DNA from: a bacterium | GTDB lineage: Bacteria > Verrucomicrobiota > Kiritimatiellia > RFP12 > UBA1067 | Assembly (NCBI GenBank): GCA_030537465.1 | Contig: JAUNMP010000012.1 | Location: 1 to 45,881 of the forward strand | Reading direction: 5' to 3' | DNA: 45,881 nucleotides | Shown here: piece after piece, positions 9,039-19,100 of the stretch | Layout: each line of letters starts with the position of its first letter | Position numbering within the stretch: the stretch's first letter is position 1 | The notes under the pieces: model-generated | The model's input: the letters and a program-made list of their open reading frames with translations, nothing else | Database searches by the model: none | What the model was told of the DNA's origin: nothing | Program-made: the position numbers and the translations under genes

Positions 9039-11132
9039 TCACCGCCCGCGCACAAGCGTCTGCACGAACGCCTCGGCCGTGTCGCGACGGCAGGTCACGC
9101 CCTTCTGTTCGGCGATTTCGCGGAAGCGGTCGCAGAACGCGGACGAATGCGTCGGATCCTTCGCCAGCTCACCCGGCTTGAGCGAGGCGGCGCAGGCGTA
9201 GAGAAATGTGGGAGCCTTGGCCGCCGTGCACGCACGCAGCAGCCCAGCCGGCGAGAACTTCTCGATCCACGGCAGGCTCTCGGCGCGGTGTTCGATCCAC
9301 TTGTCGAACGAATTGTAGCCAAACGCCCAGCATCCATAGGTCGCGTTCGGAATCCACGCCCGCGTTTCGACCGGATCGAGCGACGTCTGCGGCGACTCGG
9401 TGAACACGGCGCGAATGCCGAATTCGCAGTCGTTCTGCAGCGCCGCGTACAGCGAGGAGCACGCGCCCGCGCTCCCGCCCGTGAGGCCCAGACGGGTCAC
9501 GTCGATGTTCCACTCGTCCGCGTGCGCGCGGATGTAGCGAAGCGCGGCGATCGCGTCGTCGAGCGGCGCACGCACGGGCGGCATGATCCCCTCGTCCTGG
9601 GCGTCCTGGATGAAGCGGTAGCCGACGGAGACGAGCGCGACGCCCGCCTTCCGGCAGCGGTTCAGCCAGCCGGCGCCGGCCGCGAGACGGTCCCCGTAGC
9701 TCCAGCCGCCGCCGTGGATCACGACCACCGCCGGCGTCTTGCCGGCCGTGTTTGTCGGGAACCACACGTCGATGCCCTGGCGCTCGTGCGGACCGTACTT
9801 CGCATTCTCGACGGCGGGCGTCTCGGTCTTCATCAGCTTCCCGTTCGGCGCCTTCGGACCCTCCCACGTGCGCAGGCCGCTCGTGTAGACGTACTCGTTC
9901 GCCGGACGGCGTCCGAACACGCGGGCGACGGCACGGAGCTTCAGGTCGTGGCGGCGGTCGGACGGCAGCAGCCAGCAGCCCTCGGTGTATTCGTTCCAGG
10001 CGTTGATGTAGACGACGCCAGGCTTTTTCGGATCCGTCAACGCCGCGGCCTTCGCATCCCGCAGATACTTCTCGAACGTGCGGTCCGTCGCATTCGTAAA
10101 GGTCGCGCAGTAGGGATAGTCGACCTTTTCGCCCCAGGGGAATTTCACGTTCTTGGCGCAGCGGAGCGTCGCGTCCCACCCGGTCGGCACCACGGGAATA
10201 TACGGCACGGGCGACTTCTCGCGCATTTCTTTCCAGTGGTCCTGGAGGCGTCCGTCGATTTCGCCGAAATCGAAGAGCTTCTCCCCCGCCTTGAAGCGCT
10301 TCGTGTGATCCTTGACGCAATAGGCGTTGTAGCCGTAGTCCGTGACCGAGTCGAGTCCGAGCGCGGTGAATTTCTCCAGATGACCGGGCCAGATGCCCTG
10401 CGCGTTGAGATGCAGTTCGCCCAGTCCGACCGCGCGCACGCGGCGGCGGGCCTCGACGAAGGCGTTCCTGATCTTCTCGTCGTCCTTGCCCCACGTCTCC
10501 CACAGGTACTTGAAGTTGTAGATGGAGAAGAAGAGCCCGCCTTTATAGCGCCAGTACTCGGGCTGGTTGAAGTAGTGCGCGATCGAGTAGTCGATGAAGC
10601 CAAGGAACTCCTCGGGCGTGTGCGCGAGATTCATCACGTCGGGCACCTCTTCGAGATACCCCTTCCGCCAGGCGTTCTTGCGTTCGTGGTAGCACCACAT
10701 CAGCGCGAACTTCATCAGATTGCGGTTCTTCGCCTGGAGGAAGCCCTTCTCGATCGCCTCCTCCTGCGTCTTCTGTCCGTTGTACCAGTAGTAGTCGTAG
10801 AGGAAGATGTCGATGCCGGCGTTGTGCGCGAGCGCGATCTCGACCTCGACGTCCTCCGGCTTCGAACCGTCCAGATAGCCGACCCACGGCTTGAAGTTGA
10901 TGTGCCCGGGGAAGCGCTTCACGGGATCCTTCACGAACGCCCATTCGCCCAGATCCCAGTTCCACTTCTTCCCGAACCATTCGTCGCCCTTCGGGTACTT
11001 GTGCCAATGGGGATAGTAGACCGCCATGACCTCGAGATCCTTCCCGTCCGCAGACGGGGTCCGGCCCTCGGCAACAACTGCGGCCGCGGCCAGCATCAGC
11101 ATCAACACCGACAATTTCTTCATTTTCTCCAT
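9039..11132 (-). CDS. Fusion of WbsX/GH99-like domain and HGGGW carbohydrate esterase
   Basis: 697 residues beginning with signal peptide MEKMKKLSVLMLMLAAAAVVAEG; AAGGA sits 5-6 bases before this ATG. Residues ~33-400 match the WbsX / GH99-like TIM barrel: MAVYYPHWHKYPKGDEWFG, AGIDIFLYDYYWYNG, and the closing INAWNEYTEGCWLLP near 375-387. Residues ~440-697 are an alpha/beta hydrolase of the carboxylesterase / BD-FAE type, with the oxyanion motif HGGGW near 474, the nucleophile Ser in TGGSAGA near 553 and a likely catalytic His in THSSAF near the end. I infer that one polypeptide both cleaves a glycan backbone and removes acyl groups; neither activity is proven. It is the first gene of the run extending to position 1. 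The possible promoter region lies in the edge of the inverted-repeat element upstream. Confidence 0.8.
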   Translation of the reverse strand: MEKMKKLSVLMLMLAAAAVVAEGRTPSADGKDLEVMAVYYPHWHKYPKGDEWFGKKWNWDLGEWAFVKDPVKRFPGHINFKPWVGYLDGSKPEDVEVEIALAHNAGIDIFLYDYYWYNGQKTQEEAIEKGFLQAKNRNLMKFALMWCYHERKNAWRKGYLEEVPDVMNLAHTPEEFLGFIDYSIAHYFNQPEYWRYKGGLFFSIYNFKYLWETWGKDDEKIRNAFVEARRRVRAVGLGELHLNAQGIWPGHLEKFTALGLDSVTDYGYNAYCVKDHTKRFKAGEKLFDFGEIDGRLQDHWKEMREKSPVPYIPVVPTGWDATLRCAKNVKFPWGEKVDYPYCATFTNATDRTFEKYLRDAKAAALTDPKKPGVVYINAWNEYTEGCWLLPSDRRHDLKLRAVARVFGRRPANEYVYTSGLRTWEGPKAPNGKLMKTETPAVENAKYGPHERQGIDVWFPTNTAGKTPAVVVIHGGGWSYGDRLAAGAGWLNRCRKAGVALVSVGYRFIQDAQDEGIMPPVRAPLDDAIAALRYIRAHADEWNIDVTRLGLTGGSAGACSSLYAALQNDCEFGIRAVFTESPQTSLDPVETRAWIPNATYGCWAFGYNSFDKWIEHRAESLPWIEKFSPAGLLRACTAAKAPTFLYACAASLKPGELAKDPTHSSAFCDRFREIAEQKGVTCRRDTAEAFVQTLVRGR

Positions 11133-11167
11133 CCTATTCCTTCATCGATTTTTTTAGTTTCGAGCTG

Positions 11168-11173
11168 TATATT
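11168..11173 (+). promoter_or_regulatory. Possible -10 box reading into the inverted-repeat element
   Basis: TATATT preceded directly by TG would place a plus-strand transcription start near 11180, three bases inside the left arm of the inverted repeat. No good -35 hexamer is seen 16-18 bases upstream. This is the only hint of a plus-strand promoter in the window and is weak by itself. Confidence 0.25.
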
Positions 11174-11176
11174 CAG

Positions 11177-11574
11177 AACGCAGATGCCTCCGGCATACGC
11201 AGATTTTGCCGAAATCCGTTGTGGCGACGACGCTTCGGCCATTGACTTCCCATAGACGGAATTGGGCGCTTCCATTCAAGGCCGAAGCTATGCCACAAAC
11301 GGTTTTCGGCAAGTTCGTATATAGGAGAACAAGTTCCTTCCCGACATGGTATTGCCGACACTGTAGGCATCTTGGCGAAATCCGATTCCGTCGGAATGCG
11401 CCGAAGAGCGAAGCTCGGAGGGAAGGTTGCGAAGCAACGGCGAAGCCGCCCGCAAGGGCCCGCGTCCGCGCATCAAAATCCAGCCTCTGAGCTACCCAAG
11501 ACAAGCCACTGGCGCGGACGTCGTAGACGGATCGGATTTCGCCAACATTTGCGTATGCCCGAGGCATCCGCGTT
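11177..11574. repeat. 398-bp inverted-repeat element with internal hairpins
   Basis: This fills most of the 484-base gap between genes at 11132 and 11617. The outer 42 bases at 11177-11218 are the reverse complement of 11533-11574 with 5 mismatches. Each arm contains its own small hairpin (ATGCC-3nt-GGCAT). Inside are a perfect 9-bp pair GCTTCGGCC/GGCCGAAGC (11232-11240 with 11280-11288), ATTCC-GTC-GGAAT (11385-11397), and four back-to-back hairpins: GAGCGAAGCTC (11406-11416), GTTGCGAAGCAAC (11426-11438), CGGCGAAGCCG (11438-11448) and GCCC-GCAA-GGGC (11448-11459). The core GGCGAAATCCG recurs at 11374-11384. It may be a MITE-like element, a dispersed repeat or a structured RNA read from the plus strand. 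A frame of 145 codons crosses it on the minus strand but looks accidental. Confidence 0.75.
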
Positions 11575-11616
11575 CCACTAAATACTTTCAAGAACCATCC
11601 TTTCCTTCAAATGACC

Positions 11617-13842
11617 TTAAAGCGCCTTCAGCGTGATTTCACGCGGGCCGAGAACAACCTCCTGCCGCGAACCGTCCGGACGCACCAGCGTGCAGGTGCG
11701 CGTCTCATCGGTCGCGTTGACGAGCGAAACGGCCCGGCTGCCGTCCGCCGCCTCGTACGCCGCGTGGAAGACGGCCGGCACCATCTTGTCGATCCTCGTG
11801 CCGCAAAAGACATCCTGATAGCGAAGCCGCTCGCAGAGCAGCTTCGGCGGACGCACCATTCGGCCGAACGAGAGATACTTGCGCCCTTCGCCATGGTAGA
11901 GCTTCGCCCAGTCGGTGAAGAACTTGACGTCGAGTCGGTGTCTGGGTGTCGCGTGTCCATTCTCGTCGTAGAACTCGCGGCGGTTTGGGAAGTGCGGCAG
12001 ATGTCCCTCGGCGGCCGACTTCGCCCACCAGTAGCGGTTGGGACTGCAACCGGCCTGGAACGGCAGCACGTAGTCGTGGAAAAGGTAGGTGAAGACATTG
12101 GCCCATTCGCCGCGGAACTCGCGGCAGTCGCGCACGTCCTGAAGCACAATCTGGTCGAGATAGAACGGACAAGGACCCTCGAAGCAGATGCTGGATTCGG
12201 GATTCGCCGTCCGCATCTGCGCGTTCGCCGCGTGGAGGCACTTCCGAAGCGCCTCCACGCGCCAGCGTCCGAAGCCGACCGGATGCCCATGGGTCGGATC
12301 GTAGCAGCACCGGAACGTGCACATGTTGAACTGGTCCAGCTGCATCGCGACGCAACCGCGCGCCATCAGGGGATCGATCGTCGTCCGCCTGAAGATGTCG
12401 CGGCACTCGTCCAGATGATAGCAGAGCGTCGCCTGGTCACCGCCAGTCCCCATCCAGTCGACGTGATATCTCCAGTTGCCTTTCTTGTCCTTCATGCCCA
12501 GGCGGTCGATGCCCTCGGCGATCGCCCGCGCGGTATGGTCGAACTCCCAGGGGTCGGTCTCCCTGGTGTGGATGACGGGCGTTCCCCGCTTGCGCCAGGC
12601 GTTCGCCACGGGGTCGGGCGTCCGAAACCGAAGCGCGTAGTGATAGGTCGAGGGCCAGAGGAACGGACGCGCGTTCGCCGCCCGCATCGCCTTCACGCAC
12701 TGCATCCAGACGTCGTCCGACGGCCAGAACGGCGTGTAGTCGAGGCCGACCCATTCGCCCCAGTGCTCCCAGCCGAAGCACGTGGCGATGGACGGAACGT
12801 CCCCAAGCCCCTCCTCGGCCCGGGCGGCGAAGAACTTCGCCAGATACTCGGGATCGTCGAGCCAGCGGCGGGTGAAGTTATAGGAAATCGGCCCCGACCG
12901 GTAGAAGTCGGCGAATTCCTTTTTCTCAAGCAGCGTCCGGGCGCAGAAACGCGTGGTCTTCGCCCAGTCCCGATAGAGGTCCGCCGCATCGTACCAGTCG
13001 CATGGCAGACCGGGCTTCGCGGCGAGGACGGCCGTCACGACGTCGAAGTCCATCTCGAACCGCCCCGTCGCGCGCATCAGATGCCGCCAGGACTGTTCAA
13101 TGCGCCGGTCGTCGTGATGGCGGACGACGGAGAGCACGTCATCGCCGCCGAACTCGTTTTCGCAGGCCGAATAGAAGAGCCGATTGTCGTCATAGCGGCA
13201 GAAAAACTGCGCCGCCGTGTTGGGCAGCTGCATGTAGACGAGGATGTCCCTGTCCTTCGCCCACTCGTTTCCGGGAAGCACATACGGGCCGTTCGCGACA
13301 TCCGTCATCACCCCGCCCACGGCGTGCCCGGTGACGACGCGGTCCTTCTCGCCCTTCCCGGGGAAGCTTCTCGTCGCAATGCACGGAAAATCGTACCCGT
13401 TGAGCTCCCAGCCGGACTTCATCATCACGCCGAGCCGCCACCTGAGCTTGATACCGTCGCGAACAATCCGCGCGCGAACCTCGTCGACGGCCTCGCCCCC
13501 ACCCCACGCCTTGAACTTCCGCCAGACGAGTTCCTTGCCGCCGACGATGTCGCGGACAGCCTTCTCGTCCGCCTGCTCCGGATAGACGCTCAGTGTCTTG
13601 CAGACGTTGCCCGTTGGATTGAGCGTCAGCGCCCAGACGCCGAATTTGCGCCCTGGTCTCTTCGCGCCCCAGTCCTCGCCGGCGACCTCCAGCCCGACAA
13701 GGGTCGAGGTCCTGCCGTCGAACGTCAAGCCCTCGAAGGTCACGTCCCGGGGCCCCGACCGGACGCCGGACTCATCTGCACACGCAACCGACGCCTCAAG
13801 CGCCAGCACCGCAGACAACATGATTGGCCTTATCGCGTTCAT
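11617..13842 (-). CDS. DUF6259-like putative glycoside hydrolase (copy A)
   Basis: About 741 residues from the ATG at 13842, which opens signal peptide MNAIRPIMLSAVLALEASVACA; a GTG 24 bases upstream in the same frame is possible. The family is the large TIM-barrel proteins of DUF6259 type. It has an N-terminal sandwich, then CDWYDAADLYRDWA near 280-294, a barrel with FGWEHWGEW and FLWPSTYHY, and a conserved Asp near 503 in VAMQLDQF followed by a Glu near 554 in CFEGP. The same D...E pair is present in all four paralogues here, so I infer they are the catalytic residues. A closing motif, FGRMVRPPKLLC, is also shared. It is the tandem duplicate of the upstream neighbour (13874-16099), which it matches almost end to end. 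It is the last gene of the operon that starts with the GH31-GH127 fusion. Confidence 0.75.
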   Translation of the reverse strand: MNAIRPIMLSAVLALEASVACADESGVRSGPRDVTFEGLTFDGRTSTLVGLEVAGEDWGAKRPGRKFGVWALTLNPTGNVCKTLSVYPEQADEKAVRDIVGGKELVWRKFKAWGGGEAVDEVRARIVRDGIKLRWRLGVMMKSGWELNGYDFPCIATRSFPGKGEKDRVVTGHAVGGVMTDVANGPYVLPGNEWAKDRDILVYMQLPNTAAQFFCRYDDNRLFYSACENEFGGDDVLSVVRHHDDRRIEQSWRHLMRATGRFEMDFDVVTAVLAAKPGLPCDWYDAADLYRDWAKTTRFCARTLLEKKEFADFYRSGPISYNFTRRWLDDPEYLAKFFAARAEEGLGDVPSIATCFGWEHWGEWVGLDYTPFWPSDDVWMQCVKAMRAANARPFLWPSTYHYALRFRTPDPVANAWRKRGTPVIHTRETDPWEFDHTARAIAEGIDRLGMKDKKGNWRYHVDWMGTGGDQATLCYHLDECRDIFRRTTIDPLMARGCVAMQLDQFNMCTFRCCYDPTHGHPVGFGRWRVEALRKCLHAANAQMRTANPESSICFEGPCPFYLDQIVLQDVRDCREFRGEWANVFTYLFHDYVLPFQAGCSPNRYWWAKSAAEGHLPHFPNRREFYDENGHATPRHRLDVKFFTDWAKLYHGEGRKYLSFGRMVRPPKLLCERLRYQDVFCGTRIDKMVPAVFHAAYEAADGSRAVSLVNATDETRTCTLVRPDGSRQEVVLGPREITLKAL

Positions 13843-13873
13843 ACCTTTCCGTCTTGGCACGTCCACAGCTGAT

Positions 13874-16099
13874 TCACTTGCAATTCACCAACGTGATCTC
13901 GCGGGGCGCAAGCGTGAAGTCGCGCACCGAACCGTCCGGGAATACAAGCGAACCGCGACGCACTTCATCGGTCGCGTTGACGAGCGAAACGGCCCGGCTG
14001 CCGTCTGCGGCCTCGTACGCTGCGTGGAAGACGGCCGGGACGGACTTGTCGATCTTGATGCCCCGCCAGGTGTCCACGTAGCGAAGCTTCTCGCAGAGCA
14101 GCTTCGGCGGACGCACCATCCGGCCGTGGGAGAGGTACTTGCGCCCCTCGCCGTGGTACAGCTTGGCCCAGTCGGTGAAGAACTTCACGTCCAGCGCATG
14201 CTCGGGCACCGCATGGCCGTCCGCGTCATAGTACTCGCGGCGATTGGCGAACTGCGGCAGCTGCCCTTCCGCCGCGCTCTTGGCCCACCAGTAGCGATTC
14301 TCGTGGCAGCCCGCCTGGAACGGCAGCACGTAGTCGTGGTAGAGGTAGGTGAAGACATTGGCCCATTCGCCCTTGAACTGGCGGCAGTCGCGCACGTCCT
14401 GCAGCGCGATCTGGTCGAGGTAGAACTGACAGGGCCCCTCGAAGCCGATGCAGGCCTCGGGATTCACGGCGCGCATCTGGGCGTTCGCAGCATCAAGGCA
14501 CTTCCGGAGAGCATCGACGCGCCAGCGTCCATATCCGACCGGGTGGCCATGGGTCGGATCGAAGCAGCACCGGTACATGCACATGTTGAACTGGTCCAAC
14601 TGCATCACGACGCAGCCGCGTGCCATCAGCGGATCGATCGTCGTTCGCTTGAAGATGTCGCGGCAGTCGTCCAGATGATAGCAGAGCGTCGCCTGGTCGC
14701 CGCCCGTCCCCATCCAGACGACCGAATACTTCCAGTTGCCCTTCATGTCCTTCATGCCGATTCGGTCGATTCCCTCGGCGATGGCGCGTTCGGTATGGTC
14801 GAACTCCCAGGGATCGGTCGCCTTCGTGTGGATGACCGGCGTGCCGGGCTTGCGCCACGCGTTCGAGACGTAGTCCGGCGTGCGGAATCGGAGCGCGTAG
14901 TGGTAGGTCGACGGCCAGAGGAACGGACGCGCGTTGGCCTCGCGCATCGTCTTCACGCACTGCATCCAGACGTCGTCCGACGGCCAGAACGGCGTGTAGT
15001 CGAGACCGACCCACTCGCCCCAATGTTCCCAACCCACGCACGAACCGATCGCCGGCACGTCCTTGAGACCTTCCTCCGCGCGTGCCGCCAGAAACTTCGC
15101 CATGTAGGCCGGATCGTCAAGCCAACGACGGTTGAAACGGTAGAAGACGGGACCGGAACGATAGAAATCCGCCAGTTCCTTCTTTTCAAGCAGCGCCCGT
15201 GCGCAGAAGCGGGTGGTCTTCGCCCAGTCCCGATAGAGATCCGCGGCATCATACCAGTCGCACGGCAGACCGGGCTTCGCCGCAAGAACGGCCGTGACGA
15301 CGTCGAAGTCCATCTCGAACCGTCCCGCCGCCCGCATCCGATGGCGCCAGAGCTGTTCGATGCGACGGTCGTCATGATAGCGCATCACGACCAGCGCGTC
15401 GTCGCCGCCAAGTTCATTCTCACAGGCGCTGTAGAAGAGCCGATCGTCGTCATAGCGGCAATAGAACTGCGCCGCCGTGCCCGGGAGCTGCATGTTGACG
15501 AGGATGTCCTTGTCCGTCTCATGGGCATATCCGGGCAGCCCATACGGACCCTGTGCGACATCCGTCATCACGCCGCCTTCGGCATGACCGGTGACAATGC
15601 GGTCCTTGTCGCCCTTGCCGGAGAAGCTCCGCGTCGCAAGGCGCGGGAAGTCGTACATGTTGAGTTCCCAGCCCGGCTTCATCGTCACGCCCAGACGCCA
15701 CCGGAGCTTGACGCCGTCGCGGACGATCCGCGCGCGCACTTCGTCAACGGCCTCGCCCCCGCCCCACGCCTTGAAGTTGCGCCAGATCAGTTCCTTGCCT
15801 CCGGCGATGTCGCGGACGCTCTTCTCGTCCGCCAGCTCCGGATAGACCATCTGCGTCTTGTTGATGTCGCCGACCGGGTTGAGCGTCAGCGTCCAGACGC
15901 CATACTTGCGTCCAACGACCTTCGCCCCCCAGTCCTCGCCCGAGACGTCCAGTCCGACGACGGCGGACGTCTTTTCATCAAACGTCAGCCCCTCGAATGC
16001 AAGGGCCGCCGCGTCTTGAGCCTTTGCGGCCCCTATAATTCCAGCCGCCAGCACGATCCATGCACAGAACTTGAAATGACATGCTTTTTCAGAAATCAT
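13874..16099 (-). CDS. DUF6259-like putative glycoside hydrolase (copy B)
   Basis: 741 residues. The start at 16099 is supported by GGAG with a 7-base spacing and gives a signal peptide ending near AAKAQD. Its sequence parallels copy A along the whole length, including the conserved Asp in VVMQLDQF and Glu in GFEGPCQF. The barrel motifs VGWEHWGEW and LWPSTYHY and the closing SHGRMVRPPKLLC are also present. Several blocks of 40 or more residues differ only at isolated positions, so the pair arose by a recent tandem duplication. The 31 bases between the two genes hold no terminator. A TAGAAT box (16121-16126) ahead of it may give an extra promoter inside the operon. The substrate is unknown. 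Co-transcription with a GH31-GH127 enzyme suggests action on the same glycan. Confidence 0.75.
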   Translation of the reverse strand: MISEKACHFKFCAWIVLAAGIIGAAKAQDAAALAFEGLTFDEKTSAVVGLDVSGEDWGAKVVGRKYGVWTLTLNPVGDINKTQMVYPELADEKSVRDIAGGKELIWRNFKAWGGGEAVDEVRARIVRDGVKLRWRLGVTMKPGWELNMYDFPRLATRSFSGKGDKDRIVTGHAEGGVMTDVAQGPYGLPGYAHETDKDILVNMQLPGTAAQFYCRYDDDRLFYSACENELGGDDALVVMRYHDDRRIEQLWRHRMRAAGRFEMDFDVVTAVLAAKPGLPCDWYDAADLYRDWAKTTRFCARALLEKKELADFYRSGPVFYRFNRRWLDDPAYMAKFLAARAEEGLKDVPAIGSCVGWEHWGEWVGLDYTPFWPSDDVWMQCVKTMREANARPFLWPSTYHYALRFRTPDYVSNAWRKPGTPVIHTKATDPWEFDHTERAIAEGIDRIGMKDMKGNWKYSVVWMGTGGDQATLCYHLDDCRDIFKRTTIDPLMARGCVVMQLDQFNMCMYRCCFDPTHGHPVGYGRWRVDALRKCLDAANAQMRAVNPEACIGFEGPCQFYLDQIALQDVRDCRQFKGEWANVFTYLYHDYVLPFQAGCHENRYWWAKSAAEGQLPQFANRREYYDADGHAVPEHALDVKFFTDWAKLYHGEGRKYLSHGRMVRPPKLLCEKLRYVDTWRGIKIDKSVPAVFHAAYEAADGSRAVSLVNATDEVRRGSLVFPDGSVRDFTLAPREITLVNCK

Positions 16100-16120
16100 C
16101 CGACACTCCTTCGAAGAAGG

Positions 16121-16126
16121 ATTCTA
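16121..16126 (-). promoter_or_regulatory. Possible internal -10 box before DUF6259 copy B
   Basis: The minus strand reads ACGGTAGAAT, with the same GGTAGAAT core as the extended -10 boxes at 19969 and 39817, 22 bases before the start codon. It lacks the TG of the extended element, and no operator copy lies 25 bases upstream, so this would be an unregulated or minor promoter. Confidence 0.35.
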
Positions 16127-16147
16127 CCGTATATCACTGGGACGGTT

Positions 16148-19100
16148 TTAGAACCAGATCGAGTATTCGTCCGTCGTGTAGGGCGTCACCGTGTCGCAGG
16201 CGCTGCCGAGGTCGGCGGCCGGATAGACGTGCCTGTCGCCGTCCTTCTCGAGTGTCACCTTCCAGGCGCCCCACACGTGGTCGGACGGCATCCGCTCGAC
16301 CGACACCTTGTAGCCCTTCATGTTCGCCGTGAACGGATCAAACACCTGCTCGCGCGTCGCGCCGACGAGCTTCGACTTCGCGAGGATCAGCGGACCGTAC
16401 TGCACCGTCGCCGCGGGATGCGAACGGACGAGCGGCACCATGTCCTTCTCGCGGTAGTAGTCGGTGAACTGCGCCACGCGGCGGTCGTATCCGCGCTCCT
16501 GCTTGAGGTCGTGGTCCAGCACCGGCGGCATGTTCCAGTCGACGACGCGGGGATTCATGTCGAAGGTCAGTTCGTAGATTGTCCGAGTGTTTGATTTCTC
16601 GACTGTCTGATTGTCCATCTTCGGGCACCAGGACGGCTTGCGGAAGTCCACCTTCTGGTCGGGCCTGAGCCCCGTGACGGTGACGGTCACCTTGTCGTCG
16701 ACCGGGAAGTTGCCGCGAATCGACACCTTGCAGCCGGCGATCGTCACGTCGGCATCGGAGTAGAGGTTCACCTGCAGGTTCCCGGCGCGGTCGGCCGTCA
16801 CGAACGTCTGCGCGACGTCCATGAAGCCACGCGGCATGTTGTTGATGCAGCAGTGCTGGTGCTTGAGTTCGCACTGTCCGTGCAGATCGTGCCAGTTGCG
16901 TCCGTGGCTACGGACGCACCGCGCGCCCCAGGTGCCGTCGCGCGTCACCGAGCCGAGCATCGCGTTGTAGTAGGTGAGCTCGATCTCGTCGACGTACTTC
17001 GTGTCGCCCGTGATCAGGTAGAGGTCGTGGTTGAGACGCATCCAGTGCACGACGTCGCACGGTTCGGAGACGGCGTTCGGACGGTGGATCGAGTCCGTGA
17101 AGTGGTCGTTGTAGGCGACGGACCCCACCTGATTGCGCTCGGTGTCGCGGATGTTGTTGTAGACTCCGATGACCGCGTCGAGGTACTTCTTCTCACCCGT
17201 CACGCGACAGTACTCGAGCAGCCCCTGCAGGCAGCTCATCATCTCGTAGGCCTTCGCCCAGCCGTCCGGCTTCGGATACCACGTGTGGATCGGCTCCGGA
17301 CGGCTCGCGTTCTTCACGAGATTCGGCGCCGCGCCATCCTCGCGCTCCCAGTACGGCAGCATCTCACGCGCGTAGTCGAGGTACTTCTGCCTGCCCGTCA
17401 GACGATAGAGGCACATAAGCGGCTTGAGGACCGACATCGAGGGAAGGCCCACGTAGGTCGGTTCGCCCGTCTTCCAGAGCGGACGGTTCATCTTGTGCAT
17501 CATGTCGATCCACTGGTCCATCTGGCGCTCGACGGAGGTGAGGATCTCGCGGTCCTGCGTGAGCTCGTAGGCGAGCAGCATGCCCCACATCGTGTATTTG
17601 CGTCCCCAGAGATTCCAGCAGTAGTCGCAGTCCCATTTGCGGCCAAGGGCCTTGTGGACGGCCGCCATCTGCTCCTTGTTGGCGCGGTCGGGGCCGGTCA
17701 CGAACGTGGGATCGCGGTAGCTCGCGAGATAGCCGTCCGGCGCCTGCAGGCCCATGAGACGGTGGCACTCGTCGCGCACGAAGTCGGTGAACGCGGCGTC
17801 GTGCGAATAGTCGGCGACACGGGCGGCGCTCATCATGAGCTTGCCCCAGAACTCGCCCTGCCAGAAGCCGACGACGCCCGTCCGGTCGTCGTTCTTGTCC
17901 TTGATTGCGTCATAGGCTTCCTTGAAGACGACCTCCTTCGCGAAGTCGCTCTTCACGCGGTAGGCGAGGAACTTGTCGGCCTTCGCGCCCGCGTAGCCCA
18001 ACATCCTGACGTCGTGGAGCGGCGCGGTGACGAGCTTGTCCGGCGCGGCGTCGGCCACGTGGCCGCCCCCTGCGTCGAGCGCGGCCTTCTTCGCCGCGGA
18101 CGCGACCTCGCCGCTGCCGTCGCCGCCCATGTAGGAGACCTTCGGCTTCGCGCTCGCGATGAGCTCGAAGTAGGGCAGGCGGTCAAGCGGCGTCGCGACC
18201 TCGACGGTCTTCGGGCCGACTACGATCGAATTGTCGTCGCCCCGCCACGTGCCTTCGGGGATCACGACCTTGCGCGTCTTCACGCCCCCCTCGACAACCG
18301 GCGCGACGAGGAGGTCGTCGCCCATCATGAACTGGTCGAGGACGAGCTCGTACCCGCAGCCCGGGTACTGGAAGTCCATCGAACGCAGCATCGGAATGCC
18401 CGTGCGGGCCGTTTCGGTCGCGATTGCGACGATCTTCGGGGCAAAGCGCTGACGCAGGGTGATGAACTTCTTCACGATGTTCTGGGCCTCGGGCGAGAGT
18501 ACGCGCCAGGGCGAGCCCGAGAACATGACCATCGGCGAAAGGCACTCGATCTGGAGATGGCGGATGAAGAGTTCGTCCTGCCAGGCGAGGCCATGGACGC
18601 CGTCGCCGTTGTTGCCGCACGTGCCACCGCCGACGAGGTCGGCAACGGTGAACGGATAGCCGAGCTGTCCGGCGGAGATCATGTCGGTGATGCAGCGGCG
18701 CATTTCGCTCCACTTCGGGGCCTTGTCGCGGAGCGTCTGCATGAGCGGAAGACCACCCATCTTCCACGCCTCGCGGCACTGGCCGAACGGCACCTCGCAG
18801 GCCATCATCTGGATGCCACGGGAGAGGTCCGTCGGCTGCGCCGTGTTGTCGCAGGCGATGTAGTCGCCGGGAGGGAATTCATGACAGCCGCCGCCATCGA
18901 AGAAGAAGCCCTCGACGCCATAGTCGTCCATGATGCGGCGCATCGTCTTGAGGTTCCATTCGCGGGCGAAGGGCGAGGTTGGATCCCAGACGGCGCTGTA
19001 GCCGTCCCACCACTGGATCGGCAGTCCCTGGTAGCCGGGACCGTAGGGACGCAGACGGGCGTCCTTGAGGATGCCGTTGTTGTTCCGCAGCAGACGGTAC

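Noticed and set aside
8031..11255. A 1074-codon open frame on the plus strand
   Set aside because: It is antisense to a GH31 gene and the WbsX-esterase fusion, has the Arg/Val/His-rich make-up of a high-GC shadow frame, and has no recognisable domain. The same applies to long plus-strand frames at 13598-16594 and 16853-20131.
11154..11591. A 145-codon frame on the minus strand through the inverted-repeat element
   Set aside because: It would start at TTG, runs through both inverted arms and all hairpins, and shows no domain. Its ends are simply the arm sequence translated.
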